A stretch of DNA of 64,000 nucleotides, taken from Tolypocladium sp. Sup5 PDA-1. Lineage: Eukaryota > Ascomycota > Sordariomycetes > Hypocreales > Ophiocordycipitaceae. Of the stretch, positions 9,970 through 21,389 are shown one piece after another. Under the pieces are notes generated by a model. That model saw nothing but the letters and a program-made list of their open reading frames with translations. It did not search any database and had not been told where the DNA came from. The position numbers and the translations under genes are program-made. Where the stretch lies: NCBI GenBank assembly GCA_000750105.3, contig JPHH03000015.1:186001-250000 (forward strand), given 5' to 3'. The first letter of the stretch is position 1; each line of letters opens with the position of its first letter.

Positions 9970-12147
9970 TTATGCCTCATTGGTCAAGCTGAGACCCTTG
10001 AGCTCTCCAGTCCACCCGGTAACTTTCTGAATCGGTGCTTCAATCGCCATCGGGGCCCAGGCAAACCCCGTTCCCATTCCGATTTTCGCCAGAAACTCCT
10101 GTTCTTCCCCAGGCGTCCCTCCCGACGGCGCGGTAACCACGGCGAAGGTCTTCTCACCGCGGCCGCGGATCTCCAAGTCTACCCATTGCCCCAGCGGAAT
10201 CGTTCTGTTCAACCGATAGTAATTGCCAGACGCGAAGAGGGCGATGCTGGGGGTTAGCATGAGGACGGAGTCGGAGCCGGCGATGAGTGCAGTGTTGGTG
10301 GGACTCGCGAGCTTGTCCACCTTGAGGGAGAGTGACAGGGTATAGTTTCTGCCCTTGGATCCCCATGGTGTTGTCAGGGAGCAATCAGGGGTGATATTTA
10401 TAGACGAACCCGTTGACTTGCAGGAGCTCACGGCATTGTATCCGTTGGGGGAGAGGTCTCTGACTTTCCCAGACCTTTGACGGCTGAGGTCGTATTTGAA
10501 GATTGTGCTTCCCTTGGAGGGAATAGCTCGGTCGAGGTTCTGTGACGGGATATACGGATGCAGCTTGGTGAATACATCCGCAAATCGATCCTCGGTCAGG
10601 TTGCCACCCCATTGCTTGTCAGCCAACGCAGGGATGCCGTCGCGCCAGGCATAGTACGCCTCCGAGTAGACGCTCGTATTCGCGCCGCGATCATTCCACA
10701 GCGCCGCAATGGCGCCTTCGACGAGCGGCTCCTTGCGTGCCGGATTATCGGCGGCTTTGTTCATGTTGAAAACGTACGGGTACCAAGGACCCTTGCTCGT
10801 CGGGTCGCCGTGGAAGGTCTTGGAAATGTCAATCGTTCTGCTGTAGCCACCGGCCTTGCTCACGATGTACCACGCATCGTCCGTGTTGAGGACCGAGTAG
10901 TTGTTCTTGATGTAATCGTTGAGCGGGTTGTCGTAGCTAAAGGACCAGTGCTGGATGGACACGTTCTGGAAGACTTCCGGGTTCGACCCCTTTTTCGGAG
11001 GAAACGTGCCCCAAATGCGAATAGACTTACCCGACTCCTCGGCGATGAAGGCGTCCATGACGTTGACAAACTCCTTGTACTCGGCAACCGGTCCATCATA
11101 CTCGTCCGCGCCGATGGACACGACTTTGGAATGGAACCAAGGCAGAAACTCCTTCCAGATGGTCTTCATTGTCGGGATCGTGTCCGGGTGCGAGATATTC
11201 AGGAGGCTCATGTCGCCGTTGTACCCGATCTGGGGCCGCCACTGGACGATGGGCAAGGCATGTCCCGGCGCCTCCAGTTCGGGCAGGATGGCAACACCGC
11301 GGGCCGCGCACTCGCTCTGGATCTCTTCAAAGTCGCCTCGCGTATAGGACTCGTTGGGGTGATTGTTCAGCCCCCTGACCGTGCTGCTGTCCGACAAGAG
11401 CCTGAACCGAGCGTAGATGTCCTTGAACGCGTCGCGGGTGTACTTGACGCCGACGATGTTGTCGCTGAGGTGCAGGTGGAAGGTGTTTTGCTTGAAGAAG
11501 GACATGTACGAGCACATCTCGATGATGAAGTCCTTGGGGTAAAAGTGCCGTCCGCAGTCGAGCATCATGCCTCGCGTGCCCCAGCCTGGAGCGTCGACGC
11601 CCGAGCCTATCGGTATGGCGGCGCCGTCATGAAGGGCGGCCTGCTGGAGGAGCGTTCGCGTCCCCCACCAGACTCCCAGGGGACTGGCACCCGTGATGAC
11701 GATGCCCGCCTTGTCCGCCGTGAGAGTGTAGCCCTCTGCCGTTGGCCGGCCGGCAGCGTCGAGGTACTCCTTGCTGCCGCCGAGGGTCAGAAAGATGGTG
11801 TCGGGGCCGGGCCGGGAGTCCTCCACGACCGCGGCCTTGATGCCGATGCTGTCCTTCAAGTCCCCCGCAAACGTGGTCGCAAAATCATGGAGAGTTGGGG
11901 GGATCAGGGTAGCGCCCGTGGTATCTCGGTGAGAGGTGAAGCGTTTGTCGACAACAATGTTCTTGACGCCACGCAGCTGGTAGACTTGATTACCTGACTG
12001 ACGGTACGGCGTGGTCGGTATTCCCACGAGCTGGGCATGAGCAAGGCCTTGATGGCGTTAGCTATCATGATGGTCTGTCCACGGAAGACTCGTACCTGAC
12101 AACAGGGACGATGCCGTCGCCCAGGCGGCGAGTAACGGAGTCTTCAT
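9970..12147 (-). CDS. Secreted GH20 beta-N-acetylhexosaminidase-like enzyme
   Basis: Two exons, 12096-12147 and 9970-12047; the 48-nt intron has GTACGA and a GCTAAC branch close to the acceptor. The first exon supplies a signal peptide (MKTPLLAAWATASSLLSG, then LAHAQ), so the long exon alone would miss the true start. After a GH20 N-terminal domain (about residues 30-170, ending GVWWGTRTLLQQ) comes the TIM barrel: RGMMLDCGRHFYPKDFI, NTFHLHLSDN, LPELEAPGHA and the catalytic Asp-Glu pair in GADEYDG near residue 330. The C-terminal 160 residues look like a beta-sandwich (LamG/concanavalin type). Family enzymes release N-acetylglucosamine or N-acetylgalactosamine from chitin oligomers or glycans outside the cell; the substrate here is not determined. 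It converges on the arrestin-RanBD gene, 161 bp apart. Confidence 0.88.
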
Positions 12148-13849
12148 TTTCACGGCAATTCGCACCAGATGCAAACTAAAATTGTTCCAAATGGGAACCA
12201 CATATACGTGGGAGGTTTCAACATATAAAAGAGACAACTAGGAGCTTCGCCAATGCTCTTTATAATAGAGTCTTCAAGGCGCCAAGTACTACCTAGTAGC
12301 TCTCATTCGGGAGAGTCGGCGCCGAATTGCGATGAAGTTCAAAATGTGCCGCGCGGCATACGACATTGCAGCTCGTTCAGCCCACGGCGTCTCATAAAGT
12401 CCATTGTTACATCCTGAGGTAGTAATAATGCAGATCTGCTCGGGCTACGACGCAGTCGGCCAAGGGCAGCCGCGGAGAGACCCATGTGCAGACATCAAGG
12501 TCGTTGCTCCCGCTGGGTGATAAGGTTGCCAGTAACTTGATGACTTGAAGACTCGATGATCCCGATGCATGTTATCCTAACAACAGCCAACTCTGTTTCC
12601 AATGTCAACACATCACTGCGTCTAACGTCTGGTGCATCTTGTTATAGGCACTAAAGCCAGGAACTGTCTGTCGAGTATTGAACTTGCCAATGTGGCGTTC
12701 ACTATGCGAGCCTCGCTTATCCGAGGAATGACGTGGGCCGATGTCATAGCATGTGCCCTTCTCTGATAATGTCCCGTCGGTTGATACCGGTGGCTAGGTT
12801 ACATCGGGCAGCGATCACTACGACTCCGGTTCCTCGGAAGCATTGCCGCATTGGCAACTACATTGAGTGGCGTACGGAGCAGCTTCGCAACACACAAAGG
12901 GTTGTGCGTTGATCTTCAACCCACCTGCCGCTTCTAGGCAATGTTAGTATGCGGCCCAATTGGCTTCAACAATTCAACTCCTCCTCGTATTGCGGCTTCC
13001 GACCAAGCGCGAGAAGCACAGGCTTACACGACGTTACTTTTCTAATCCGGCTCTGCAGGTAACTTACTCCTCTCAATAGTCCTCATGCAATGGTATCCTG
13101 TGAGTCTTCCTCGGTCGCGTCAATGTTACCGTCTCTACCCCCCATGTCGTGAGTTGTGCCTCGGCATCAGAAACAATGCTCTCTACGAACTGCCGGCAAG
13201 TGAGATCTAAGTCACAAGGACAAAGTGCTGGACCTTGTTGTATTGTTTGGCAGTAGCCCGAGAAAGGGTTTCACCCGATCCGCCACTGTCTGTCTCAACT
13301 TGCTACCAACAGCAGAGGTGGAACAGGAAGATGAAATTTAATCGACAAACAACAACCCCAAAGCAGCGAGCAATATCGAGTGGTGAACAAAATTGGGCAG
13401 TGAGGACGGCGAAGCTCGGTATAGGGTAGGCCGCAAAGCTGGAGATGTCTAGGAGGTTCATGAAGGATCCAAATCGATGGCAAGGCCGGGCGGATGAATT
13501 CAAGTTCTCTGTTTATGAGAAAAGAACGAGGAAAATAGTGAAAGTCTAGTTTGACAACACTGAAAGGTGTCAATTTATTGCCCAATTCTTAAACTTGCTG
13601 GTTACTTCCTATTGTGTTGATGGCGGGCAAGCGGGGGATTTTGACCCCGCCTAACAACGACCACCACCCCCACCAGCTCCCCACATATTATCGATCGCAG
13701 ATGTCATAGCTCCCCGCCTTGATGCCGACTTTCCTCCATACATGCCGAGCTCGAGACTCTCGTCTAAGCATCACAACCTCGTCTTCTCAAGCTCTCCAGG
13801 TGACACTGACCATCATCACCCTCCGCTTCATCATCTTCGGCAAGCTACG
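12148..13849. other. Intergenic region, 1.7 kb
   Basis: Gene-free, AT-richer stretch between divergently transcribed genes. On the minus strand a TTATAAAG sits about 115 bp upstream of the GH20 start and may be its TATA box. The rest shows only short overlapping open frames with no family features. Confidence 0.5.
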
Positions 13850-14811
13850 ATGGCCTTCACAACCAACGCCACCATCACCGCCTTCGGCGGGCGCTTCCTC
13901 AAGCTCACCCACCAATCCGCCAGCACCTCGACGCCCATGAACCTCACCCTCTTCCTCCCCGGCGCCGCCTCCGCCGCCGCGCCCGCGCCGCTGCTCGTCT
14001 ACCTCTCCGGCCTGACCTGCTCGCCCGACAACGTCACCGAGAAGGGCTTCCTGCACGCCCACGCCTCCCGCCTCGGCCTCGCGCTGCTCTTCCCGGACAC
14101 GTCCCCGCGCGGCACCGATCTCCCCGGCGAGCACGACGCCTGGGACTTTGGCAGCGCGGCGTCCTTCTACGTCGACGCGCGGCGGGACCCCTGGAGCAAG
14201 CACTACCGCATGGAGACGTACCTCACCGAGGAGCTGCCGCGCCTGCTGTTCGAGAGCTTCAAGGAGCTGGACAAGACGCGGGTGTCCATCTCGGGCCACT
14301 CCATGGGCGGGCACGGCGCGCTGACGCTGTTCCTCAAGAACCCCGGCATGTACAAGAGCGTCAGTGCGTGGGCGCCCATTGCGAACCCGTCGTGCTGCCC
14401 GTGGGGCGAGAAGGCGTTTAGCGGGTACCTCGGCGACGACCGCGAGGAGTGGAGGCGGCACGATGCGACGGAGCTGGTCAAGGGCTGGAAGGGGCCGCTC
14501 AACTGCCTCATTGACGTGGTACGTTGACCTTCGTGACGTGATGAGAACGTCGGGGGCTGACATCTATCCAGGGCACGGGAGACAACTTTTACAAGCAGGG
14601 GCAGCTGCTCCCCGAAAACTTTGAAAAGGCCGTCAAGGAGACGCGCATCGAGGGCGTCAAAGTCCGGTACCAAGAGGTGAGCTGACCACACTATACTGTG
14701 TGCTCAGAGACGCTGACATTGCGATAGGGATACGACCACTCCTACTTTTTCATCTCCACCTTTGGCGAAGACCACGTCAAGCACGCAGCCAAGGCCCTCG
14801 GCCTGTTGTAA
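13850..14811 (+). CDS. S-formylglutathione hydrolase (esterase D family)
   Basis: Three exons, 13850-14518, 14572-14676 and 14728-14811, give 285 aa, the family's usual length. The alpha/beta-hydrolase core is complete: LLVYLSGLTCSPDN (oxyanion region), FPDTSPRG, the nucleophile Ser in SGHSMGGHGAL (about residue 147), the Asp in GTGDNFYKQ right after the first splice junction, and the His in GYDHSYFFIS. The enzyme hydrolyses S-formylglutathione to formate and glutathione, the second step of glutathione-dependent formaldehyde detoxification in the cytosol. Both introns are short and keep the frame in phase 0. The ATG at 13850 (ACGATGGCC) was preferred to an in-frame ATG 36 codons upstream, whose Ser/His-rich extension is unlike the family. 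Confidence 0.95.
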
Positions 14812-15287
14812 GCACCACTCAATGAAACTCATGACTTCGAACGTCAGAAATGTCCACGATCAGATGACCCTGCCCTGTATGATGCCTGTATATACGAATC
14901 CACTAAATATGTAAACGCAGAGCAGCCCGCCGACCGAATCGGTTTGCTGGCCTGCTCCAACATCAAAAGTTCAAACCACCATGGCTCCATGTGCATCGTC
15001 CAAGAATCCAAAACAGACAGCCTACCAGTCCAAACAGCAGATAGCCTTGCCGCCCACCCACTCGTCAAAAGAAAACAAACAAAGCCCTCATTCAAGTCGT
15101 AAACCCATGACATGTCGGCCACCCAATCAGTGACTAGGGAACGCCGCCCAAATGGAGGTGAACAGGGGGGGGGGGGGGTTCAAGAGACGTCAAACGCACC
15201 CGCTCCCAATGCCTCGGAGTGAGAAAAAAAGACAAGCGCATGGCTCCCAACTCTTGCCGGACAGCTTCCGCCTCGTGCGACACCTAT
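14812..15287. other. Convergent intergenic region with a G14 run
   Basis: Holds the 3' ends of the S-formylglutathione hydrolase and Afi1-like genes. A run of 14 G (15165-15178) is the main feature. No gene is visible. Confidence 0.5.
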
Positions 15288-17909
15288 CTAGCTGATCCTC
15301 CTCTCCACGCCGGGGCTCAGCCCTTCCTTCTCGAGCCTCGCCCGCATCTCAGCGTCGGACTCGCGGCGGAGGCGCTCGTACGCCAGCCTCTCGAAGCGGC
15401 TCAGACTCTTCCACCAGTGCTGGCCGGCTTCGTGCTCCGAGATGCGCTCTAGCAACTCTGCCGTCTTGAGTCGCACCTCGCGGTCTTTGTGGAAGAGCCC
15501 GAGCGCGAGGTAGAACAGCCCCGCATGTGATTCAGGGGCCACGTTCAGCAGCAGGCAGATCTCGTCGTACGAGTGAATGCACCTGGAGAGCGTCAGGTAG
15601 ATGTCCCGGCTCTGCGTCGGCGACAGACGCTGCATGCGAAGGCGGTCGTGCATGTGCGCCAGGTCGAGGCCCTTGAGCGGCCGGACGGTGTATACCTGGG
15701 CGAGGTCCTGGGGTGGCGTTAGTGCTGCTTCCACGCGAGACGGCCGTAAGGACTGAGAAAGAGTTGCTTGCCTGGATATAGCTGTAATAGCTGCGAGTGT
15801 TGCGCCACCCCTCGATCCTCGTGACATTACCGGCGAGCTCCTTATTCTTCGCCGCGTCGTCGGTCCACACGTAGCCGTGGCCACTTGCGCCAGGGAGCGT
15901 CATCTCCTGGTCCTCACTCCCTATGTAGAGGGCGCTCGCTCCGTACACGCTTTCCTCGAACTGGGCTGCGATCCTCGTAAACTTGAGGACCCAGTCACGC
16001 CACTTTGCCCGGATGACTCGCTCGCCGTGCCTCACGGCGATGCTCCGCAGAATGTCTGTCATGAACGCCGCGTCGCCCGTCAGGTCCTGGTTGTTGTTGT
16101 TGGCGTTGCCGGTGGCAATAGTTGCCAGTGATGGGTTCTGTTGTTGGAAGTAGACCAGGCCCTCGGTGACGGCCGCGGGTTCGATTCTGCTGCTGATCTT
16201 GATGCGCCCGCTCGGCAGGTCGCAGAGAACGTCCCACCACTCGGGGTGGTTCTCGAACGTGGGGTTGGTCACGCCAGCTATAAAGCCGGGAACGTTGAGC
16301 AGGTCGTCAATCTTGGTGAGATCCGTGTATGGGAATGCATGTCGCGTGAAGCCTCGCAGGATTCCTCCAGAAGCAAGTGCGCACGCAGCCAGGACCGCCT
16401 CGGCCACCTCCCCGGACGGCATGTTGTGCCCCAGGAAGATGACCCTCTTCTGGGTCAGCAGCCCGTTGACGAGAACGACGACCGGGTGTGTGTTGGCGCC
16501 GTTGGTCGTCAGGTGAGGGTGCAGCGTAAACGGCTGCGGAGACTTTGCATGCGGCTCGGAAAAGTTCTGGATGAGCTTGATGAGGGAAAAGTCCCCGACG
16601 GTTTCGGGCATGACGGCCGTGGGCACTTTGATGGGTATGGGGATGCCCTTGTACATGACCTTGCTTTCAAACTCGTGCGTGTCCCTGGGCACCGAGTAGA
16701 TGGACTGGCTGCCGCCTTCTACGTGAGCCTTAGTGCCGGCCCTGGAAATGCCCGTCATCTTCGTGGGACTCCGGCTGCCGCCGCCGTGGCCGTCGAGGAC
16801 GACCTCTCCCCTGTCCTCGGCCATGCGACGCTGGATCATTCGCTCAAACTTCTCCACGAAGAGATCCCTGTTGTCGCTAGCCAGCAACAGGTGCCTCTCG
16901 AGGATGCTGAGCCTCGGCATGAGGGACAGGTCCATGGCATTGACGGCGTCATACAGCATTGCAAGGGTCTCAGGCACCGGGGATTTGAAGTACTCCTCCA
17001 AGGCTAACAGGAGCAAGGGCTGATGGACACGAACGTTAGTTTTCCGGACCGAGTCGCGCCGACCATATCTGGGCTGCTCACCTTGTAAATGTGCAGAAAT
17101 GGATGCCGCGTGCAGACGGCCATGGCCTTTACAATGGCGCCTCGTTTCACGGACTTGTCGTGCTTGGTGTTGACCAAGTTCAACACATAGATCAGGGGCG
17201 GTCCCTCGCCGCCCTCTGGTTCGCTATCCGTGGACTCGTCGTCCAGGTCGTCCTCCAAGCCGTCGGCCTCATCGTCGTCTTCTTCCTCGTCTTCCTCGTT
17301 GATGACTCCGGCTGCTCGATCCTGCCGCCTCAGGCGCCTCGTCCTCCGGCGCTGCTTTGCATGCCGCTCCTCGTCCTCTTCTTCCTGGCTCGTGTCCTTG
17401 TGCAAGAAGAACATTGTCCAGTCCTGGTTGCGAGCGTGTGCTTGATCCGGCAGCATCAGCTCCGCCAGCATGTTCTCGTCTCCGGTAATGGCCACGGGGT
17501 ACTGGTGCTCCATGACCGGGCCGCGATCGATGTCAAAGGACGCGACCAGGATGTACTCGACATGGTTGTCCGCCGTGCCGCGGGGATATTGTGACCGGAG
17601 CTTCCTCGAAGACCGCGAATCAGCGTTTACGTGCCGCGGTGCCGAGAGAGAGGAGTGTTGAGACGACGATTGCCCGAGGGACGGCGTCTTGGACTTGGAG
17701 CTCGGGTCGGAGGTGCGGTCGGTGTCGGTGATGGGCAGCTGAGGCGACCTCGACGGCCGCGACGCATGTGACATTTCGGAGGGGGAGCGCGAGGAGGGAA
17801 ACGAGGAGAGCGAGGTTCGTCGATTCGCCAACGAGCCATTCGAGCGGTTGTTCATGCCGTCGTAGCGGGTCATGTAGGGCAGAGCTGTCGCCATGTTGAA
17901 GAGTCCCAT
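15288..17909 (-). CDS. Afi1-like DENN/SPA-domain protein (polarity and vesicle trafficking)
   Basis: Three exons on the minus strand: 17082-17909, 15772-17019 and 15288-15707, giving 831 aa. A Ser/Arg-rich N-terminus (about residues 1-110) precedes the Arf3-docking-type segment beginning HVEYILVASFDIDRGPVMEHQYP, interrupted by a very acidic insert (about residues 175-245). Then follow LIYVLNLVNTKHDKSVKRGAIVKAMAV, HPFLHIYK and the DENN-like region with PHLTTNGANTHPVVVLVNGLLTQKRVIF and SHAGLFYLALGLFHKDREVR near the end. Yeast Afi1 binds GTP-bound Arf3 at the polarised plasma membrane; the same role is inferred. The second intron (15708-15771) has a GC donor (CAG|GCAAGC) and joins SYIQ to DLAQVYTVRPL in frame. 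Confidence 0.85.
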
Positions 17910-18900
17910 CGACTGCCCAGCGCCGACGACGGATCACTCGTATCCCCAGCAGCGGCGAGCCGCAGAGCCCGGCGGCGAGCTTCTTTGCTTCCCTTGCTGA
18001 ACCGAACCCCGTGGGTCTCGTCTCGGCTGTCGGCCTCGTGGGTGGGCGTTCGTCGGGTCGACGGCTATCCGATGTGCTGGTCCGCCATGCGCAGGCAGAG
18101 ACGACGGGAGGCTCAGAAGCGGTCTGGCGAGGGGAGCCCCGGGCGGGGTCGTCTGGCTTGGCCGTGGGCTCGTCTGTAGAGGAAGACGATGGCGCTGTCA
18201 ACTGAAGTGTCGCAGGAGCGTGTGGTGGTCATGCGGAGGCCGGGCGAGGCGATCAATGGGCGGAGGTCTGGCGGTGCGAGGGGCAGCAATGAGACATGAT
18301 GCGCTGCTCTCTTGCGACATGGCCTCCTGAATCCAGACCAGGGGTCGCCGGCGCTGGAGGCGTCCTGTGCTCATCCGATGTCCAGGGATGTCCAGGGGTG
18401 TCCAGCGCCAATTGCTGGGTGTGAATGGCCGGCCTGCCCCCTGAAAGCTCCCCCTCGATTGGGTCAGATGTCGTCGAGGACCCCTGGAGGCGCTAAGCAG
18501 CCGCTAAGGCCTTCCCCAAGCTCGCAGATTCCGTGCTCTGATAGGGGCCTGAGCTCTGTGGCACAGTGGTCCACAGCCCGCCAACGCCAATCTACCCAGA
18601 TCAGCGCCACATTGCCGCGCGCCACAGGCACCAGCCGCAGCCCCCACTCTCGCCATGCAAGGCTGCCGTTGTCATGGATGTTGATTGTTTACTTTGGCCG
18701 CCTTGGACGCAATAGCAGCAGCCGTGTCGCTCACACCGCCAGACACGGGCACAGACGCAGATATCGAGACATTGCATCCCATCCAAAAACACCAAGAATT
18801 CCGGCGTCTTTTTATCAGCAGTCATCGCGTCGCGCTCCCCAGCAGTCTGCACCTGGATCGACACGTTCCTTGGCCAACCGACTACGGCCCCGCGACAATC
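17910..18900. promoter_or_regulatory. Divergent promoter region, Afi1-like / myosin light chain
   Basis: About 1 kb between two divergent start codons. Open frames here are GC-driven and lack family features. Two direct copies of a CCAGGG(A/G)TGTCC-like string occur near 18380-18405. No gene is visible. Confidence 0.45.
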
Positions 18901-19864
18901 ATGGTAGCAGCCCAAACACCCCGACTCCCTGCCAGCATAAGCCTGCTGACCAGCGTCGTCTATAGTCCGTCTCCGCAGCGTACAAGCCATCTCCTCTGGG
19001 CTACGGCTCTCCTTCCTCGCGCAGCTCGCCTTTCCGCCGACCTGAATCTCCCGCGTCGCCTTCGCCGCTGCGACACACGACGCCCAACGGATCGCCGACC
19101 AAGGCCGCACCGCCCAACGGAGCGTCAAGATTTGCGAGGCCAACCACCCCGACGAGCACCCAGGAGAGTTGGACGCCCAGGGGACAATCACCGGCAGACA
19201 CAATGGCAGCGTTGCCGCAGAGACCAGGGCCGCCATCCCGGACGGCAACGGCAAAATCGCTAGCAAATGGCAATGCGCTGTCACAACTACAACCTGCGCA
19301 GGTCAGGACACTGCGGGACGGCTTCCAGATTCTAGATCGAGACTGCGACGGCGTCGTCAGCCGCGAGGACGTGGCGGACATGCTCAGCCAGCTCGGTAAG
19401 CGCCGACAAAGGGTCCGCAAGGCATGACTGCTAACTGTTGCTTAGGCTTGCCAAACGGCCATTCCGACGTCGCACAATTCTTCCCACCCTCCCGGCCGCA
19501 GACAATTGCCCTGGCAGCGTTCCTGAACTCGCTCGCCGAGGCTCTCGCGGCTCTGTCGCCTAGTGCCGAGCTGCTGTCGGCTTTTTCAGCATTCGACGAC
19601 GACGACAGCGGCCAAGTCGACTGGGCGGAGCTGAGAGGCGCTCTGCTGAATACGGCGCCCGAGCCGGGAGAGCGAGCGTTGACTGCGGCCGAGGTGGACA
19701 GGGTTGTGAATGGGTTCACGGGGCGACGGGCGTTTAACCGCAACATGAACGCCCAGCTGGGTGCGAAGAAGGGCGATGTCTTTAAATACCAGGAGTTTGT
19801 GAACTCCATTATGGGATCGAATGGCGGGGGTGAGAGCGGATCTCAAGACAACTTGGAGGAGTGA
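18901..19864 (+). CDS. Myosin-II regulatory light chain-like EF-hand protein (Rlc1 type)
   Basis: Proposed exons are 18901-18903 (the ATG alone), 18966-19395 and 19446-19864, for 283 aa. The first intron (GTAGCA ... CTGAC ... CTATAG) is in phase 0 and gives MSVSAAYKPSPLGYGSP, a Ser/Pro-rich N-terminal tail of about 110 residues with many SP sites. An alternative start at 19203 (MAALPQRPG) would drop the tail. The EF-hand half has one good calcium-type loop, DRDCDGVVSRED (about residues 125-136), a second loop DDDDSGQVDWAE, and the RLC-typical APEPGERALTAAEVDRVVNGFTGRRAF and FKYQEFVNSIMG. Regulatory light chains bind the neck of myosin II and act in the cytokinetic ring at septation; this is assigned by family resemblance. 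Confidence 0.8.
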
Positions 19865-21389
19865 TGATGGAGCGCTTCTGGTACCCGTCACGCCGGGGGG
19901 GGGGTTACTCGGACCAACCCCGTCGTTTTATGACCGACATGTATAATTATTATGAGAAAGTCTGGTTGACAGCACATGCCGAGCCCGTATTACTCGTAAC
20001 ACTGGAATATGACATAGTTGCAGCTACGGCATTGGCTGGAGGGTTTGGCAGGCACAGAAGTGTTTGATGATGAGGGAACGTCGAAATTACCGTTGTCGTG
20101 TGTCGGAGCCGGCGGCAGATTGCAGCATCAGGGATACGGACCGCATCAGTTGTCTCGGGGGCCTGCACTAATTCCGCATGTACGGACTAGCGTAAAAATA
20201 AGCCGTATTATATGATGCGATGCTAGGACTACTCCGTAGTCCGTATAGCATAATCGCGCCGATCATGTTCGTTCGTTGAAGCAGTTTCCAGCCACCGAAT
20301 AAACAAACAGAGGGGCATCTTCTGGTACTTCGTAGGTAAGGTATCAAATGGATGGAGCCCGGTCATGTGAACACAGGCGACGGGATTGTCTCTTCAGCAC
20401 AACCTTAGGATGCCAGCGGCTAGCCTACTGCAAGGCTGATCATCCAGGGAGCCAAGGAGCGTCTCAGTGGCTGCAGCGCGTGCCCGTCTCCGTCTGCGGC
20501 CCGCTCGGCCCCACTGAACCTTCTAGAAACCTCACCTGCTAAATGCATCTCCTCGTTTATGTGATTCATCATTCTGCAGCAAATCGTCACAGCGATAGGA
20601 CCAGCTCTGAGGCCGTTGCTGGCACAACAGCGGTCACCTTGCAGCTCGCCCCAGTGATTGGACGCTGTCGTGAGAAAACAGCCTCGTAGCGGAGGGACGA
20701 GAGGTTGGGGAACTGCGCTGTCGCCCACTTGACTGGTCGCGCGGCGGTCCAGGACGTCAACGGGCGGGCATCGCTGAGGCACAGGTCCCCTGCTCCATTG
20801 GCCGCTGGCACGGCATCCTGGCAACAGCGCATCGAGTCTCCCAGCCCGCACACAAAGCGTTTGCAGCAGTGGGGAGAGAGCGAGCAACCTGGAACAAAGA
20901 GAGCCCCAGGGTGCAGGTAGCGAGTGCTGGTTGTTCACAAAATTTCTCTCTGACGTGCCCCAGCTCGTCCTCTTCCCTACCCCCAGGCCGCGCCAGGCCA
21001 CAATTTCACACCCAGCAAGCACGCACGCCCGGGTCTGACAGGCGATTTTGTGCAGCTGATAAATCGTGGGCTGGAGCTGTGGTGTCCTCTCCATCGCTCT
21101 CTGCTCCGACATCGTTCGTCATTCTTGCTTCTGGCATCCTGGCTCCCTCTCCATCCGCCGCCGCCTCGCCTCCTCTTGCTTCGAAGTCCTCGTCGTCGTC
21201 GTCTTGACCACTCACCACCACCCACCACCCACTGGACTCGGGAACGCGGCCCCAGACTTTTCCCCCTTAGGCTCTTAATGCCCGTTTATTAGCCCCCCCC
21301 CCCCCTTCGCAAGTTCCAGTATCCGGCATAACCTTGTTTCGGGACAGCCCTACTCAGTAGGTCGGCCGTCCCGCAGCCCGGCGCCCCCA
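19865..21389. other. Intergenic region, 1.5 kb, leader of the TPR-DnaJ gene
   Basis: Gene-free by my reading. It contains a G10 run just after the light-chain gene and a C13 run 85 bp before the next ATG, within a pyrimidine-rich leader. Open frames on both strands lack recognisable features. Confidence 0.5.

Noticed and set aside
10558..11997. A 479-codon open frame on the plus strand opposite the GH20 gene
   Set aside because: It is the antisense shadow of a GC-biased exon; the minus strand gives a complete GH20 domain order and a signal-peptide exon.
16170..16190. GGGTTCGATTC, like a tRNA B-box
   Set aside because: It lies inside a conserved coding exon of the Afi1-like gene, with no cloverleaf around it.
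16141..17007. A 288-codon plus-strand frame inside the Afi1-like gene
   Set aside because: No family feature; the minus strand is continuous with conserved DENN-like sequence and sound introns.
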